A stretch of DNA of 64,000 bases from Aeromonas rivipollensis. GTDB taxonomy: Bacteria; Pseudomonadota; Gammaproteobacteria; Enterobacterales; Aeromonadaceae. Both the position numbers and the translations under genes were made by a program. The stretch covers positions 1-64,000 of the forward strand of contig NZ_JAAILA010000005.1 in NCBI RefSeq assembly GCF_010974825.1, given 5' to 3'. Positions 18,230-27,188 of this stretch are shown piece after piece. The notes under the pieces are model-generated. The model was not told the DNA's origin and ran no database searches. It saw only the letters and a list, made by a program, of their open reading frames with translations. The stretch's first letter is position 1. Every line of letters begins with the position of its first letter.

Positions 18230-19243
18230 ATGCACAACCCCGTTATCCTGACCGGCGATCGCCCCACCGGTAAACTGCACATAGGCCACTACGTCGGATC
18301 CCTGCGCCAGCGCGTCGAGGCCCAGCACCATTACCGTCAATTCGTGATGATCGCCGATCTGCAGGCGCTGACCGACAACGGCCACAACCCGGCCAAGGTG
18401 ACAGATCACGTGCTGGAGGTGATGGCCGACTACCTGGCCGCAGGCCTGGACCCGGCCAAGACCACCTTCTGCCTGCAGAGCGCCCTGCCCGCCCTCGCCG
18501 AGCTCACCACCTATTACCTCAATCTGGTCAGCGTCGCCCGGCTGGAGCGCAACCCCACCGTCAAGGCGGAGATCCAGCAAAAAGGGTTCGAGCGCAGCCT
18601 GCCTGCGGGCTTCCTGGTCTACCCCGTCAGCCAGGCCGCCGACATCACCGCCTTTCGCGCCACCCATGTGCCGGTCGGTGAGGATCAACTGCCCATGCTG
18701 GAGCAGACCAACGAGATAGTGCGCCGCTTCAACGCCCTGATGGGCAAGGAGGTGCTGACCGAGTGCCAGCCGATCCTGAGCGACACCGGCCGCCTGCCCG
18801 GCATAGACGGCAAGGCCAAGATGTCCAAGTCCCTCGGCAACACCATAGAGCTCGGCATGTCGGCGGAAGAGATCAAGCAAGCGGTGTTCGCCATGTATAC
18901 CGACCCCAACCACCTCAAGGTGAGCGATCCGGGTCAGGTGGAGGGAAATACGGTGTTCGCCTATCTGGATGCCTTCCACCCGGACAAGGCGCTGGTGGCC
19001 GAGATGAAGGCCCACTACCAGCGCGGCGGCCTCGGCGACATGCGCTGCAAACAGGTGCTGAACGACTGCCTGCAGACCCTGCTCGCCCCCATGCGGGAGC
19101 GCCGTCAGGCGGCCATCGCCGACAAGGAGAAGCTGCTGGCTCTGCTCTATCAGGGCACCTTGCAGGCCCGCGCCCTCACCGACGAGGTGCTGGCCCAGGT
19201 CAAAAACGCCATGGGACTGGACTACTTCGCCGGGTTGCGCTGA
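18230..19243 (+). CDS. trpS: Tryptophanyl-tRNA synthetase, auxiliary (second) type
   Basis: This class I synthetase charges tRNA-Trp. The 337-aa protein has the HIGH motif as [12 protein letters not shown] (about residues 14-25) and KMSKS (about residue 200). The sequence resembles the second TrpS type rather than the E. coli dam-gph-linked enzyme, which is normally encoded elsewhere in such genomes. It is controlled by an attenuator with tandem Trp codons, so it should be made when charged tRNA-Trp is scarce. In Streptomyces an auxiliary, indolmycin-resistant TrpRS is regulated in the same way; that role here is an inference. Its 3' end overlaps the convergent LysR gene by 22 bp. Confidence 0.93.
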   Translation: MHNPVILTGDRPTGKLHIGHYVGSLRQRVEAQHHYRQFVMIADLQALTDNGHNPAKVTDHVLEVMADYLAAGLDPAKTTFCLQSALPALAELTTYYLNLVSVARLERNPTVKAEIQQKGFERSLPAGFLVYPVSQAADITAFRATHVPVGEDQLPMLEQTNEIVRRFNALMGKEVLTECQPILSDTGRLPGIDGKAKMSKSLGNTIELGMSAEEIKQAVFAMYTDPNHLKVSDPGQVEGNTVFAYLDAFHPDKALVAEMKAHYQRGGLGDMRCKQVLNDCLQTLLAPMRERRQAAIADKEKLLALLYQGTLQARALTDEVLAQVKNAMGLDYFAGLR

Positions 19244-20181
19244 GTCGGCGCACCCAGCGCATCTGCACCGTAACGCTCGAAGGCGAGCCGGTGCAGCAGC
19301 CCCTTGAACCAGCCGATCGCCTCGTCGTGGGCGGTGAGCGGGTGGCCCGCCATCAGGTAGACGATGGGAATGGCGGGCTCCAGCTGATGCAGCCGTAGCG
19401 GGTAGTAGCGGCAGAAGTGGCGCCCTATCATCTCGGGCACCACCACCAGATAGCGGCCGGTCGCCATCAACTGCGGCACCGCCATGAAGCTCGGCAACCT
19501 GACCCCCAGCTCCCGCGCCACCCCGAAGCGGGCCAGCCAGAGATCCACCATGGCCTGGCTGTGCCCCCAGCTGGAGGTGTGGATGTGGGGGCGGCTCACC
19601 AGCTCGTCCGGCCCCAGCTCATCGGGCAGTTCGCTGCCGAGCGGCGACAGGCAGACCAGGGGATTGCTGAACCACTCCTCGCGCCACAGGCGGGGGGAGA
19701 GGTGGTTGGCGCCGGCAAAGCCGATCACCAAATCCAGCTCCCCCTTCTCCAGCTCCCGCTCATAGTCGCTGTCCGCCAGCTCGCACACCTCCAGCCTACA
19801 GTGGGGTGCCTGCTGGACCATGCGCTCCACCAGGGTCGGCACCAGGCCGTGCTCCACCGAGCCCGGGGTGGCGATGCGAAACACCCGCTGGGCACTGGCG
19901 GGATCGAATCCCTTGGCCTGGCGCAAGCCCTGCTCCAACATGGCCAGCGCCTGGCGCACCGGCCCGGCCAGGGCCTTGGCCCGCTCGGTCGGCATCATCT
20001 CCCGCCGGCTCATGACGAACAGGGGATCATCCAGCGCCTGGCGCAATCGCCCCAGGGCGTGGCTGACGGTGGACTGGGAGAGGTGGAGCCGCTCCGCTGC
20101 ACGGGTGACGTTGCGCTCCTGCATCAGCATGTCAAACACTGTGAGCAGGTTGAGGTCGAGGCGGGAGAGGGGGAGTTCCAT
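19222..20181 (-). CDS. LysR-family transcriptional regulator
   Basis: This 319-aa protein has an N-terminal winged helix ([40 protein letters not shown], residues 8-48) and a C-terminal ligand-binding domain ([16 protein letters not shown] onward). It is divergent from an EamA exporter and probably controls it. A partly symmetric site TGAAT-N7-ATTCA lies between them at 20198-20214. Its inducer is unknown. The 3' end overlaps trpS. Confidence 0.9.
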   Translation of the reverse strand: MELPLSRLDLNLLTVFDMLMQERNVTRAAERLHLSQSTVSHALGRLRQALDDPLFVMSRREMMPTERAKALAGPVRQALAMLEQGLRQAKGFDPASAQRVFRIATPGSVEHGLVPTLVERMVQQAPHCRLEVCELADSDYERELEKGELDLVIGFAGANHLSPRLWREEWFSNPLVCLSPLGSELPDELGPDELVSRPHIHTSSWGHSQAMVDLWLARFGVARELGVRLPSFMAVPQLMATGRYLVVVPEMIGRHFCRYYPLRLHQLEPAIPIVYLMAGHPLTAHDEAIGWFKGLLHRLAFERYGADALGAPTQRNPAK

Positions 20182-20197
20182 CGATATTGGCCATAGT

Positions 20198-20214
20198 TGA
20201 ATGACGACAATTCA
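20198..20214. promoter_or_regulatory. Candidate LysR operator
   Basis: TGAATGACGACAATTCA has 5-bp inverted arms. Its 13-bp core TGACGACAATTCA (20202-20214) recurs exactly at 21925-21937 before the other EamA gene. A TAGAAT -10 for the exporter follows about 25 bases downstream. Confidence 0.55.
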
Positions 20215-20272
20215 TTTTTGGCATAGTAGCAGATTGCATAGAATGCGCGGGCGAATTACATCGGAGATTAAC

Positions 20273-21172
20273 ATGCGTAGCTATCTGTTATTGCTGGCGA
20301 TAGGCCTGTTGTGGGGCTCCCAGTTCATTTTCATGCATCAGGCCGTTACCGAACTGCCCCCCATCATGGTGGCGGCCGGTCGCGCCCTGTGCGGCAGCCT
20401 GACCCTGGGTCTGCTCTGCCTGTTCATGCGCCTCAAGAGCGAGCACACCCCCTGGCGTACCTATATGCTGATCGCCCTGCTCGATGCCACCATCCCCTTC
20501 ATCATGGTGGCCTGGGGTCAGCAATATGTGGACAGCGCCATCGCCGCCGTGGTCATGGGTTGTATCCCCTTTGTGACCATTCTGGCTGCGCCCCTGTTTA
20601 TTTCTGGTGAAAGAATCACCAAGGGGGGTCTGCTCTCCGTGGCCATCGGCTTCGTCGGCGTGCTGGTGCTGTTCTGGCCCAAGCTGGCCAACGGCATGAA
20701 CGCCGGTCTGCTCGGCGCCATGGCCATACTGTTCGGCGCCAGCTGCTTCGCCATCGGCCTGCTGATGATCAAGCGCTTCGCCAAGGACCACCCCGTGGTA
20801 GTGGCCCGCAACATACTGATCTCGTCAGCCATCCAGCTGCTGCTGGCCGCGCCCTTCGTCACCGATCTGAGCGCCCTCACCCTGCCGAGCCAGCAGGCCA
20901 TAGGCGCAGTGACAGTGCTGGGGGTCTTCTGTACCGGTCTGGTCTACTTCCTCTACATGGCGCTGATCCAGAAGGCGGGCCCGACCTTCGCCTCCTTCAG
21001 CAACTACCTGGTGCCGCTGTTCGGCGTCATGCTGGGTGCCCTCTTCCTCGGCGAGCAGGTGCACTCCACCACGGCCGTGGCACTGGCGCTGATCCTGGGT
21101 TCGGTCGCCCTGAACCAGTGGGCACAGCAGCGTCGTGCCCGTCGGGAGGCCAGCCTATGTCAGGCATCCTGA
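20273..21172 (+). CDS. DMT-superfamily transporter (EamA)
   Basis: This 299-aa inner-membrane protein has two EamA repeats and about ten helices (from YLLLLAIGLLWGSQFIFMHQAV to a basic C-terminal tail). EamA carriers usually export amino acids or metabolites; the substrate cannot be read from the sequence. GGAGA precedes ATG 20273; the longer frame from 20201 would start inside the operator and was rejected. It is divergent from the LysR gene and overlaps a downstream 53-aa membrane protein. Confidence 0.88.
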   Translation: MRSYLLLLAIGLLWGSQFIFMHQAVTELPPIMVAAGRALCGSLTLGLLCLFMRLKSEHTPWRTYMLIALLDATIPFIMVAWGQQYVDSAIAAVVMGCIPFVTILAAPLFISGERITKGGLLSVAIGFVGVLVLFWPKLANGMNAGLLGAMAILFGASCFAIGLLMIKRFAKDHPVVVARNILISSAIQLLLAAPFVTDLSALTLPSQQAIGAVTVLGVFCTGLVYFLYMALIQKAGPTFASFSNYLVPLFGVMLGALFLGEQVHSTTAVALALILGSVALNQWAQQRRARREASLCQAS

Positions 21173-21318
21173 CCACATTGTGCGGCGGTCTGGTGCTGAT
21201 AGCCGGTTGGCAGTATCGCCACCGGCTGGCCGGACTGCTCGGCCTGCTGATGCTGACCCTGCCCTGGTTCTTCGACAGCAAGCTGCAGGCCATGCTGAGC
21301 TATGCCCTGAATGCCTGA
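21157..21318 (+). CDS. Small membrane protein coupled to the EamA exporter
   Basis: This 53-aa frame starts inside the last codons of the EamA gene (16-bp overlap) behind GAGGC. Most of it is hydrophobic (ILTTLCGGLVLIAGW; LAGLLGLLMLTLPWFF), giving one or two membrane segments with a basic loop between. A strong terminator follows about 80 bases later. I do not recognise the family. Confidence 0.6.
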   Translation: MSGILTTLCGGLVLIAGWQYRHRLAGLLGLLMLTLPWFFDSKLQAMLSYALNA

Positions 21319-21400
21319 ATGCCATCTCTGAATGTGTGACGAGAGTGTATCTCTCCTGTTTTTGGGACCGTTTTAAAAAAACCTCCGATTTGTCCCCGCT

Positions 21401-21427
21401 ACCGGCGCTCTGCGCCGGTTTTTTTAT
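21401..21427 (+). terminator. Terminator of the EamA/small-protein unit
   Basis: ACCGGCGC-TCT-GCGCCGGT stem followed by TTTTTTT. It overlaps the 3' end of the convergent DUF6314-like gene by four bases. Confidence 0.85.
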
Positions 21428-21903
21428 GCCGGTTTCCCGCCCTCCGACCAGTAGCGGTAGCTGAGCCGCTCGTTCTTGCGTGGGCCCCTGATCTCCCAGC
21501 CCAGCAGAAAACCGCCGTCGGTCTGCGTCAACTCGGCGCTGTAGTGATCCTGGCCGCACAGGTGCGCCTCGGCGGTAAGCCAGCGGCCATCCCCCTGGGG
21601 CAATAGCTCGAACAGCAGGACGGGGGCCTCATGGCGCAGGTGGGAGAGAGAAATCCCCCGCTCGCCGCGCTGCCACCAGAAGCTGTTGTGCATGATGAGT
21701 ACCCGGCCATGGGGCGTGGTGTAGTGCCCCTGCTCCGTAAAGAGCCAGCCCCCCTGATGATCGGTCACCCGCACCTCTCCCTCGCCACGGCCGTTCCAGT
21801 CAGTCGCGGACCCTTCCCCGTTGCTCGCCTCGAAGGCAAATGCTCCGATCTGTGGCAACTGCTCCCATAAACGCTGGATCGCGCTTTCCAACTCGGCCAT
21901 CAT
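21424..21903 (-). CDS. DUF6314-like protein
   Basis: This cytoplasmic 159-aa protein has a short helical N-terminus, then alternating beta segments (GEVRVTDHQGGWLFTEQGHYTT, VLIMHNSFWWQRG, LLFELLPQGDGRWLTAEAHLCGQDHYSAELT, GWEIRGPRKNERLSYRYW). The LCGQDHYSAE and GPRKNE blocks resemble the DUF6314 family, a small beta-barrel of unknown function. Two Met codons at the start are equally possible; GAGGG suits the second. The longer open frame upstream is a shadow of the divergent EamA gene. Confidence 0.75.
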   Translation of the reverse strand: MMAELESAIQRLWEQLPQIGAFAFEASNGEGSATDWNGRGEGEVRVTDHQGGWLFTEQGHYTTPHGRVLIMHNSFWWQRGERGISLSHLRHEAPVLLFELLPQGDGRWLTAEAHLCGQDHYSAELTQTDGGFLLGWEIRGPRKNERLSYRYWSEGGKPA

Positions 21904-21924
21904 AGCGCCCTCAAAATTGACAAC

Positions 21925-21937
21925 TGACGACAATTCA
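21925..21937. promoter_or_regulatory. Second copy of the 13-bp EamA upstream motif
   Basis: TGACGACAATTCA is identical to 20202-20214 upstream of the other EamA gene. Here it ends 5 bases before the EamA start codon. Confidence 0.5.
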
Positions 21938-21942
21938 ATCAC

Positions 21943-22800
21943 ATGAACTACTTGATAGGGGTTACCCTGCTCTGGTCCTTCTCCTTCAGCCTGATCGGGG
22001 TCTACCTCGCCGGCCAGGTGGACGCCTACTTCTCGGTGCTGACCCGCATCGCCCTCGCCAGCCTGGTGTTCCTGCCCTTCCTGCGCCGCCGCTGGCTGCG
22101 CCCCGACCTGGTCATCAAGCTGATGGGACTCGGCGCCATACAGCTCGGCATCATGTATCTGTTCTATTACCACTCCTTCCTGCTGCTGACGGTGCCGGAA
22201 GTGCTGGTGTTCACCATCTTCACCCCCATCTACGTCACCCTGATCCACGACATGCTGGAGGGGCGCTTCAAGCCGACCTACCTGTGGGGGGCACTGCTGG
22301 CGGTGCTGGGGGCGGCCGTCATCCGCTTCGACGGCCTGACCGAGAGCTATGTGATGGGGTTCCTGGTGGTGCAGGGAGCCAACCTCTGCTTCGCCCTGGG
22401 CCAGGTGGGTTACAAGGTGCTGCTGGCCCGAGAAGCGCAGCAACCGCCCCAGCTGGCGGTGTTCGGCTGCTTCTATCTGGGGGCCCTGGTGATCGCCCTG
22501 CCCGCCTGGTGGCTGCTGGGCCAACCGCAATACCCGACGAGCGGATTGCAGTGGGGCATACTGCTCTGGCTGGGGGTGGGGGCATCCGGGCTCGGCTACT
22601 TCCTGTGGAACAAGGGCGCCACCCTGGTCAGCAGCGGCGTGCTGGCCATCATGAACAACGCCCTCATTCCGGCCGGTCTGTTGGTCAATCTGGTGCTCTG
22701 GGGCAAGGATACGGATCTGTTCAGGCTCAGCCTCGGCGCCCTGCTGATGCTGGCCTCCCTCTGGGTCTGCCAGCGCCAGCCGGCGCGTAGCACGGAGTGA
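21943..22800 (+). CDS. DMT-superfamily transporter (EamA), second copy type
   Basis: This 285-aa inner-membrane carrier has ten predicted helices in two EamA repeats (LIGVTLLWSFSFSLIGVYLA, VLVFTIFTPIYVTLIHDML, NLCFALGQVGYKVLL, IMNNALIPAGLLVNLVLWG). It is only distantly similar to the EamA protein at 20273. The ATG has no visible Shine-Dalgarno; the 13-bp motif shared with the other exporter occupies that position, so the message may be leaderless or the motif may be a translational operator. Substrate unknown. It is divergent from the DUF6314-like gene. Confidence 0.85.
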   Translation: MNYLIGVTLLWSFSFSLIGVYLAGQVDAYFSVLTRIALASLVFLPFLRRRWLRPDLVIKLMGLGAIQLGIMYLFYYHSFLLLTVPEVLVFTIFTPIYVTLIHDMLEGRFKPTYLWGALLAVLGAAVIRFDGLTESYVMGFLVVQGANLCFALGQVGYKVLLAREAQQPPQLAVFGCFYLGALVIALPAWWLLGQPQYPTSGLQWGILLWLGVGASGLGYFLWNKGATLVSSGVLAIMNNALIPAGLLVNLVLWGKDTDLFRLSLGALLMLASLWVCQRQPARSTE

Positions 22801-22875
22801 CGAACCACCAGGCCTGCCGATACAAGCCTCCTTTGACCCACAGGCGTCAGCGGGTGAGTGAGCGCTGACTAAAAA

Positions 22876-23739
22876 TCAGCCAACTACAGTGTTGCGTTCC
22901 CGTCTGGCCTGGCCGTGGCAGGAGGCAAGCCGGGCCAACAGGTGATCGAGCTGCTCGGCGTTCTGGCTCTGCACCAGGCCTATGCTGACGGTCACCGGCC
23001 GCTCGGGCAACAGGCTGGCATCGGCGATCTCGAGACGCAGCCGTTCGGCAATCTCGAGGCCGCTCAGCCGATCTGTCTGGGACAGCATCAGGATGAAACC
23101 GTCCTCGTCCCAGCGGGCGAAGGGATCTTCCCGCCGCAATTCGCGGCGCACTATGCGGGCCAGCTTGGCCAACATGGCGTCGCAGGCGGCCTCGCCAAAC
23201 AGCTGCAATATCTTGCTGCGGTGATCCACGGTGAACTGCAGCAGGCAGAAGCTGCCGCTCTCGCTGGCCAGCCGCTCGTCCAGCAGCGACTCGAAGTGAC
23301 TGCGGCTCTCGAGCCCGGTGAGTGGATCGGTGTCGTGACGATCGTCCAGCTGAGGCATGGCCGCATCCAGATGGCGCACCACCCCCAGCAGCTGGCCCCC
23401 TTCGTCACGGCGCACCCGTTCTTCCAGCCGGATGTAGTGACCCTGATGGTGCAGGATGCGGTACTCGAGCCGCAACCCGCTGCTGCGCCCCTCCCGACAG
23501 GCGTCAATGGCCTCCCCCAGGCGGGGCCCGTCATCCGGGTGCACCCGGGCCAGCCAGCCGAGATCATCCAGCTCGTTCCCCGCCAGCCCCAGCAGTTGCA
23601 GGCAGGAAGGATCGCGCCTCAAGCCCTGTTCGGCCGACCAGGTCCAGATCCCGGCCTCCAGCATCGCCATGGCTTCTGCCTTCAGCGTCACCTCTAGCAG
23701 GGTAATGACCTCAACCCCGGGAGTCTCATACCTTTCCAT
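22876..23739 (-). CDS. PAS-GGDEF protein with a degenerate GGDEF site
   Basis: The 287-aa protein has an N-terminal PAS-like region (about residues 15-130: GIWTWSAEQGLRRDPS, WLARVHPDDGPRLGEAI, YRILHHQGHYIRLEERVRRD) and a C-terminal GGDEF-fold domain (DTDPLTGLESRSHFESLL onward). The catalytic GGDEF is replaced by DEDGF (ARWDEDGFIL), so it is probably not a cyclase. It may bind a nucleotide or act as a partner. GAGG lies 6 bases before ATG 23739; the longer frame from 23799 has no good site. Confidence 0.82.
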   Translation of the reverse strand: MERYETPGVEVITLLEVTLKAEAMAMLEAGIWTWSAEQGLRRDPSCLQLLGLAGNELDDLGWLARVHPDDGPRLGEAIDACREGRSSGLRLEYRILHHQGHYIRLEERVRRDEGGQLLGVVRHLDAAMPQLDDRHDTDPLTGLESRSHFESLLDERLASESGSFCLLQFTVDHRSKILQLFGEAACDAMLAKLARIVRRELRREDPFARWDEDGFILMLSQTDRLSGLEIAERLRLEIADASLLPERPVTVSIGLVQSQNAEQLDHLLARLASCHGQARRERNTVVG

Positions 23740-23870
23740 CACGCGCCTCGACACCGGATCTGACTGTCTGCCCAGACAGCAACATTCAATAAGTAACATT
23801 GGCGATTGCGCGGAGCAACAGCGTCAACTCGCTTTTCCCTGGCGCCCCTTCATCCACACCCGCAACTCCC

Positions 23871-24578
23871 TCAGCCTTGATAGCCCGCCATCAGTGCCTG
23901 CCAGTTCTCCGGCACGAAGTGGAAGCTGGTATGAAGCTGGGACTCTTTGCTGAAGGAGCGCTGCAGCCGCTCCAGATTGGCCTGCTGCCAGTTGCCGGGG
24001 GAGCGGATAGCCCCCTTGTCGAAATCGATTACCCACACCTTGCCCTCCTTGTCGAGCAGCAGGTTGTGACTGTTGAGATCGGCGTGATAGACCCCGGCCT
24101 CGTGCAGCCGGCGCACCGTCTGACCCACCTTGTGCCACACCTCGTCGGCAAGTGGCCCCTGCTTGAGCAGGGCCACCAGATCCTTGGCGCCACGGATGCG
24201 CTCGATCAGGATGTCGGCGCGATAGAAGGGCCCCTGCTTGACCATGCGGGCCGCGAATGGCCGTGGCACCGGCAGCCCCTGCTCGCTCAGCTGGGCCAGC
24301 AGACGGTATTCGGCCATGGCGCGGCTCGATTCGACCCCTTCGAACCAGAAGCGATCCCGTACCAGCTTGCCCACCATGCCGCCGCGATAATAGTGGCGCA
24401 GCACCAGGTGGCGCGACTCATCCTTCACGAACCAGGTCACCCCGCGACCTATGGCGGAGCCCACCACCTGCCGATGGGTCTGCCACCAGGCCGGATCGAA
24501 CAACGCGGGGGAAGGGTCGCGGAAGGCGCCTTCGGCATACCAGCAGATCTGGTTGTGGGCGGTCTGTGTCAGCATCAT
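23871..24578 (-). CDS. kdkA: 3-deoxy-D-manno-octulosonic acid kinase
   Basis: KdkA phosphorylates the Kdo residue of lipopolysaccharide on the cytoplasmic side of the inner membrane. The 235-aa protein has a kinase-like fold: LVLRHYYRGG (ATP-binding Lys region replaced by Arg-rich segment), ILIERIRGA, and the catalytic loop HADLNSHNLLLD with the metal-binding DFDKG (about residues 165-195). It is divergent from a family 9 glycosyltransferase; the two face apart as in other LPS-core loci. Two adjacent ATG codons are possible starts. Confidence 0.9.
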   Translation of the reverse strand: MMLTQTAHNQICWYAEGAFRDPSPALFDPAWWQTHRQVVGSAIGRGVTWFVKDESRHLVLRHYYRGGMVGKLVRDRFWFEGVESSRAMAEYRLLAQLSEQGLPVPRPFAARMVKQGPFYRADILIERIRGAKDLVALLKQGPLADEVWHKVGQTVRRLHEAGVYHADLNSHNLLLDKEGKVWVIDFDKGAIRSPGNWQQANLERLQRSFSKESQLHTSFHFVPENWQALMAGYQG

Positions 24579-24715
24579 GAGTATTCCGGTCGATAGTGGG
24601 GCGCAATGCATCCCGTTATGGGGACTGTGCCGGTCGGGCAGCTGGCGCAATTTTACAATCCACAAGGGAGTTTGCATAATGCCATCCATCCATTTTGCCA
24701 CCATTGCGCCACATC

Positions 24716-25771
24716 ATGCCGCTGCTCCAAACGACACCCTCCTCTATCTGCATCCTGCGGCTCTCCGCCATCGGGGATTGCTGCCATGCGCTGGCGCTGG
24801 TGCGCGTCATCCAGCGGGCCTGGCCAGAGACTCGCATCACCTGGATTACCGGCAAGATAGAGGCGACCCTGTTTGCCGATCTGCCCGGGGTCGAGGTGAT
24901 CCCCTTCGACAAGAGCAAGGGCTGGCGCGGCTACCGCGATCTCTGGCGCACCCTCAAGGGGCGCAAATTCGATGCCCTGCTCCACCTGCAGGCGGCCCTG
25001 CGGGCCAGCATCGCCACCCTGGGCATCAGGGCCAAGATCAGGCTCGGGTTCGACAAGGAGCGGGCCAACGACGGCCAGTGGCTGTTCACCAACCATCAAG
25101 TGCCGTCCCCCGCCTCCCCCCATGTGCTGGATGGCTTTCTCGCCTTCGCCAAAGAACTTGGCATCCAGGATCTGACCCCGGACTGGCAACTGCCCATCAG
25201 CGCCGAGCATCAGGCCTGGGCCAGGGAGAAGATAGACGGCAAACCGACCCTGCTCATCTGCGCAGCCGCCAGCAAGGCGTTCAAGAACTGGACCGCCGAA
25301 GGCTATGCCGCCCTGGCGGATCACGCCGCCAGCAAGGGGTTTCAGGTCTATCTCTGCGGCGGGCCGGCCAAACTGGAGCGGGATCTGGCCGCCGACATCC
25401 AGCGCCTGAGCCTGAGCCAACCGGTGGATCTGGTGGGGCAGACCAACCTCAAGCAACTGCTGGCGCTTATCAAGGAAGCCAGCCTGGTGCTGGCCCCCGA
25501 TACCGGCCCCACCCACATGGCGACCCTGGTGGGCACCCCGGTGATCGGCCTCTACGCCCATCACAACCCGGATCGCACCGGCCCCTATCTGTGCCGCGAG
25601 CACGCGGTCAGCGTCTATCAAGAATTGATCGAACAGGAGACCGGCAAGCCGCTGGCGGCGCTCGACTGGCGTACCCGCCTCAAGGATCCTGACGCCATGC
25701 GCAAGATAACCAGCGAAAGTGTCATCGCCGCCTTCGATCAGCTTTGTGCCGAGCGTCAGCTGCCGGGCTGA
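24716..25771 (+). CDS. Glycosyltransferase family 9 (heptosyltransferase, OpsX-like)
   Basis: This 351-aa enzyme starts SICILRLSAIGDCCHALALVR, the family 9 N-terminal motif (RxSxIGD). The nucleotide-sugar site is near the C-terminus (LVLAPDTGPTHMATLVGTPVIGLY). It should add a heptose to the inner LPS core from an ADP-heptose donor. The pairing with kdkA and overall likeness to Haemophilus OpsX suggest heptose I. ATG 24716 lacks a clear ribosome-binding site; a TTG at 24695 in frame is the alternative. Confidence 0.85.
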   Translation: MPLLQTTPSSICILRLSAIGDCCHALALVRVIQRAWPETRITWITGKIEATLFADLPGVEVIPFDKSKGWRGYRDLWRTLKGRKFDALLHLQAALRASIATLGIRAKIRLGFDKERANDGQWLFTNHQVPSPASPHVLDGFLAFAKELGIQDLTPDWQLPISAEHQAWAREKIDGKPTLLICAAASKAFKNWTAEGYAALADHAASKGFQVYLCGGPAKLERDLAADIQRLSLSQPVDLVGQTNLKQLLALIKEASLVLAPDTGPTHMATLVGTPVIGLYAHHNPDRTGPYLCREHAVSVYQELIEQETGKPLAALDWRTRLKDPDAMRKITSESVIAAFDQLCAERQLPG

Positions 25772-25893
25772 GGGGCAACTCGGAAATTCCGAGCCCTGAG
25801 GCAGGGATAATCTGATGGCCCGAGCCGAGTGCCGGGGGCAGAATGGCAGCCGATGTGGGTTACGCTCCCGCAGCAAGCAACGAATACTTTGAT

Positions 25894-25923
25894 CGGCTGG
25901 AATATGATTCCGGCCGTTTTTTT
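25894..25923 (+). terminator. Terminator in the 300-bp gap before gmk
   Basis: A 10-bp stem (CGGCTGGAAT / ATTCCGGCCG, one G-U) is followed by TTTTTTT. It lies about 120 bases past the glycosyltransferase. Nothing else could be recognised in 25772-26071. Confidence 0.75.
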
Positions 25924-26071
25924 ATCCGCCCCCATCTGCTAATATTCGCCGCCTTTACAACCTCCCGACTCAAGAATTTCCCGCGTTTTGCGAGCGACTG
26001 TCTCCCTTTAGGGCACATGACGGCAGCCTCTGCTACAACCAAAACACGGGTCATCGCTTAAAGGTACAGAC

Positions 26072-26698
26072 ATGGCGCAACAAGGCACTCTCTATATCAT
26101 CTCCTCCCCGAGCGGGGCCGGTAAGTCCAGCCTGCTCAATGCCTTGCTGACCCAGCACAACGACGCCGGCAAGATGCAGCTCTCCGTCTCCCACACCACA
26201 CGCGCCACTCGCCCCGGCGAAGAGCACGGGGTGCACTACCACTTCGTGCAGGTGGAAGAGTTCAAGGCGCTGATCGAGCGCGGTGATTTTCTGGAGTGGG
26301 CAGAGGTGTTCGGCAACTACTACGGCACCTCCCGCGCCGCCATCGAGGCCTGTCTGGCCCGGGGCATCGATGTCTTCCTCGACATCGACTGGCAGGGTGC
26401 CCGCCAGATCCGCGAGCAGATGGCGACCAAGTCCATCTTCATCCTGCCCCCGAGCCGGGAGGAGCTGGAGCGCCGCCTGATCGGCCGCGGCCAGGACAGC
26501 AGCGAAGTGATCGCCGGCCGGATGGCGAAAGCCATTGCCGAAATGGTGCACTACGACGAGTATGACTATGTCATTATCAATGAAGACTTTGAGCAGGCAC
26601 TGTTCCAGCTCAGGGCCATCATAGAGTGCCAGCGGCTGGAATTGCGCCAGCAGCAGCAGGCCCAACAAAACTTGCTGCAACAGCTACTGGCAGAATAG
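26072..26698 (+). CDS. gmk: Guanylate kinase
   Basis: Gmk makes GDP from GMP and ATP. The 208-aa protein has a P-loop ([12 protein letters not shown], residues 8-19), the GMP-binding region ([20 protein letters not shown]) and the lid ([17 protein letters not shown]). AAAGGTAC precedes the ATG. It begins the conserved gmk-rpoZ-spoT-trmH order known from E. coli, where purine nucleotide supply, RNA polymerase omega and (p)ppGpp metabolism are grouped. Confidence 0.97.
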   Translation: MAQQGTLYIISSPSGAGKSSLLNALLTQHNDAGKMQLSVSHTTRATRPGEEHGVHYHFVQVEEFKALIERGDFLEWAEVFGNYYGTSRAAIEACLARGIDVFLDIDWQGARQIREQMATKSIFILPPSREELERRLIGRGQDSSEVIAGRMAKAIAEMVHYDEYDYVIINEDFEQALFQLRAIIECQRLELRQQQQAQQNLLQQLLAE

Positions 26699-26777
26699 GC
26701 CAAAAACAAGTAAACTTTTGCGTCATTTTTAAACACTGCTTTTTCAAACACAGAAAGCCCAAACACTGGAGTCCTGC

Positions 26778-27053
26778 ATGGCACGCGTTACTGTAGAAGA
26801 TGCTGTAAAACAGGTAGGTAACCGTTTTGACCTGGTGCTGGTCGCCGCACGCCGCGCCCGTCAAATCGCGGTACAAGGCAAAGATCCCCTGGTCGACGAA
26901 GAGAACGACAAGCCGACCGTGATCGCCCTGCGCGAGATCGAACTGGGTCTGGTCAACAACCAGGTGATGGATACCCAGGACCGCTACGAGCAGCAAGAGC
27001 AAGAAGCCGCCGAGCTGGCTGCCGTTGCTGCCATCGCCGAAGGCCGCGGTTAA
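26778..27053 (+). CDS. rpoZ: RNA polymerase omega subunit
   Basis: This 91-aa protein is the same length as E. coli omega and starts [29 protein letters not shown]. Omega helps assemble RNA polymerase and forms part of a (p)ppGpp site with beta-prime, which fits the spoT gene that follows. A 26-base inverted repeat (27070-27095) lies between it and spoT. Confidence 0.97.
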   Translation: MARVTVEDAVKQVGNRFDLVLVAARRARQIAVQGKDPLVDEENDKPTVIALREIELGLVNNQVMDTQDRYEQQEQEAAELAAVAAIAEGRG

Positions 27054-27069
27054 GTCAGTTATTTCTCAT

Positions 27070-27095
27070 AGTCGGCGCCCGCCCGGGTGCCGACT
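27070..27095 (+). repeat. Hairpin between rpoZ and spoT
   Basis: AGTCGGC-G-CCCG and CGGG-T-GCCGACT form a long near-perfect stem. It is followed by GTTCTTCCC, not a good U-run, so it is more likely a processing or partial termination point. Confidence 0.45.
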
Positions 27096-27188
27096 GTTCT
27101 TCCCATTTACAACCGCTCGAAAACCTCGCAAACTCGAGGGCATACCCTCAATTCCACGGATTGTCGTTTCACCGCTGCGGGGACTGTC

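Noticed and set aside
24679..25692. Frame starting at ATG 24679 behind GGGAG, overlapping the heptosyltransferase
   Set aside because: It has the better ribosome-binding site, but its product is low-complexity and shows no glycosyltransferase motif; the other frame has the complete family 9 signature.
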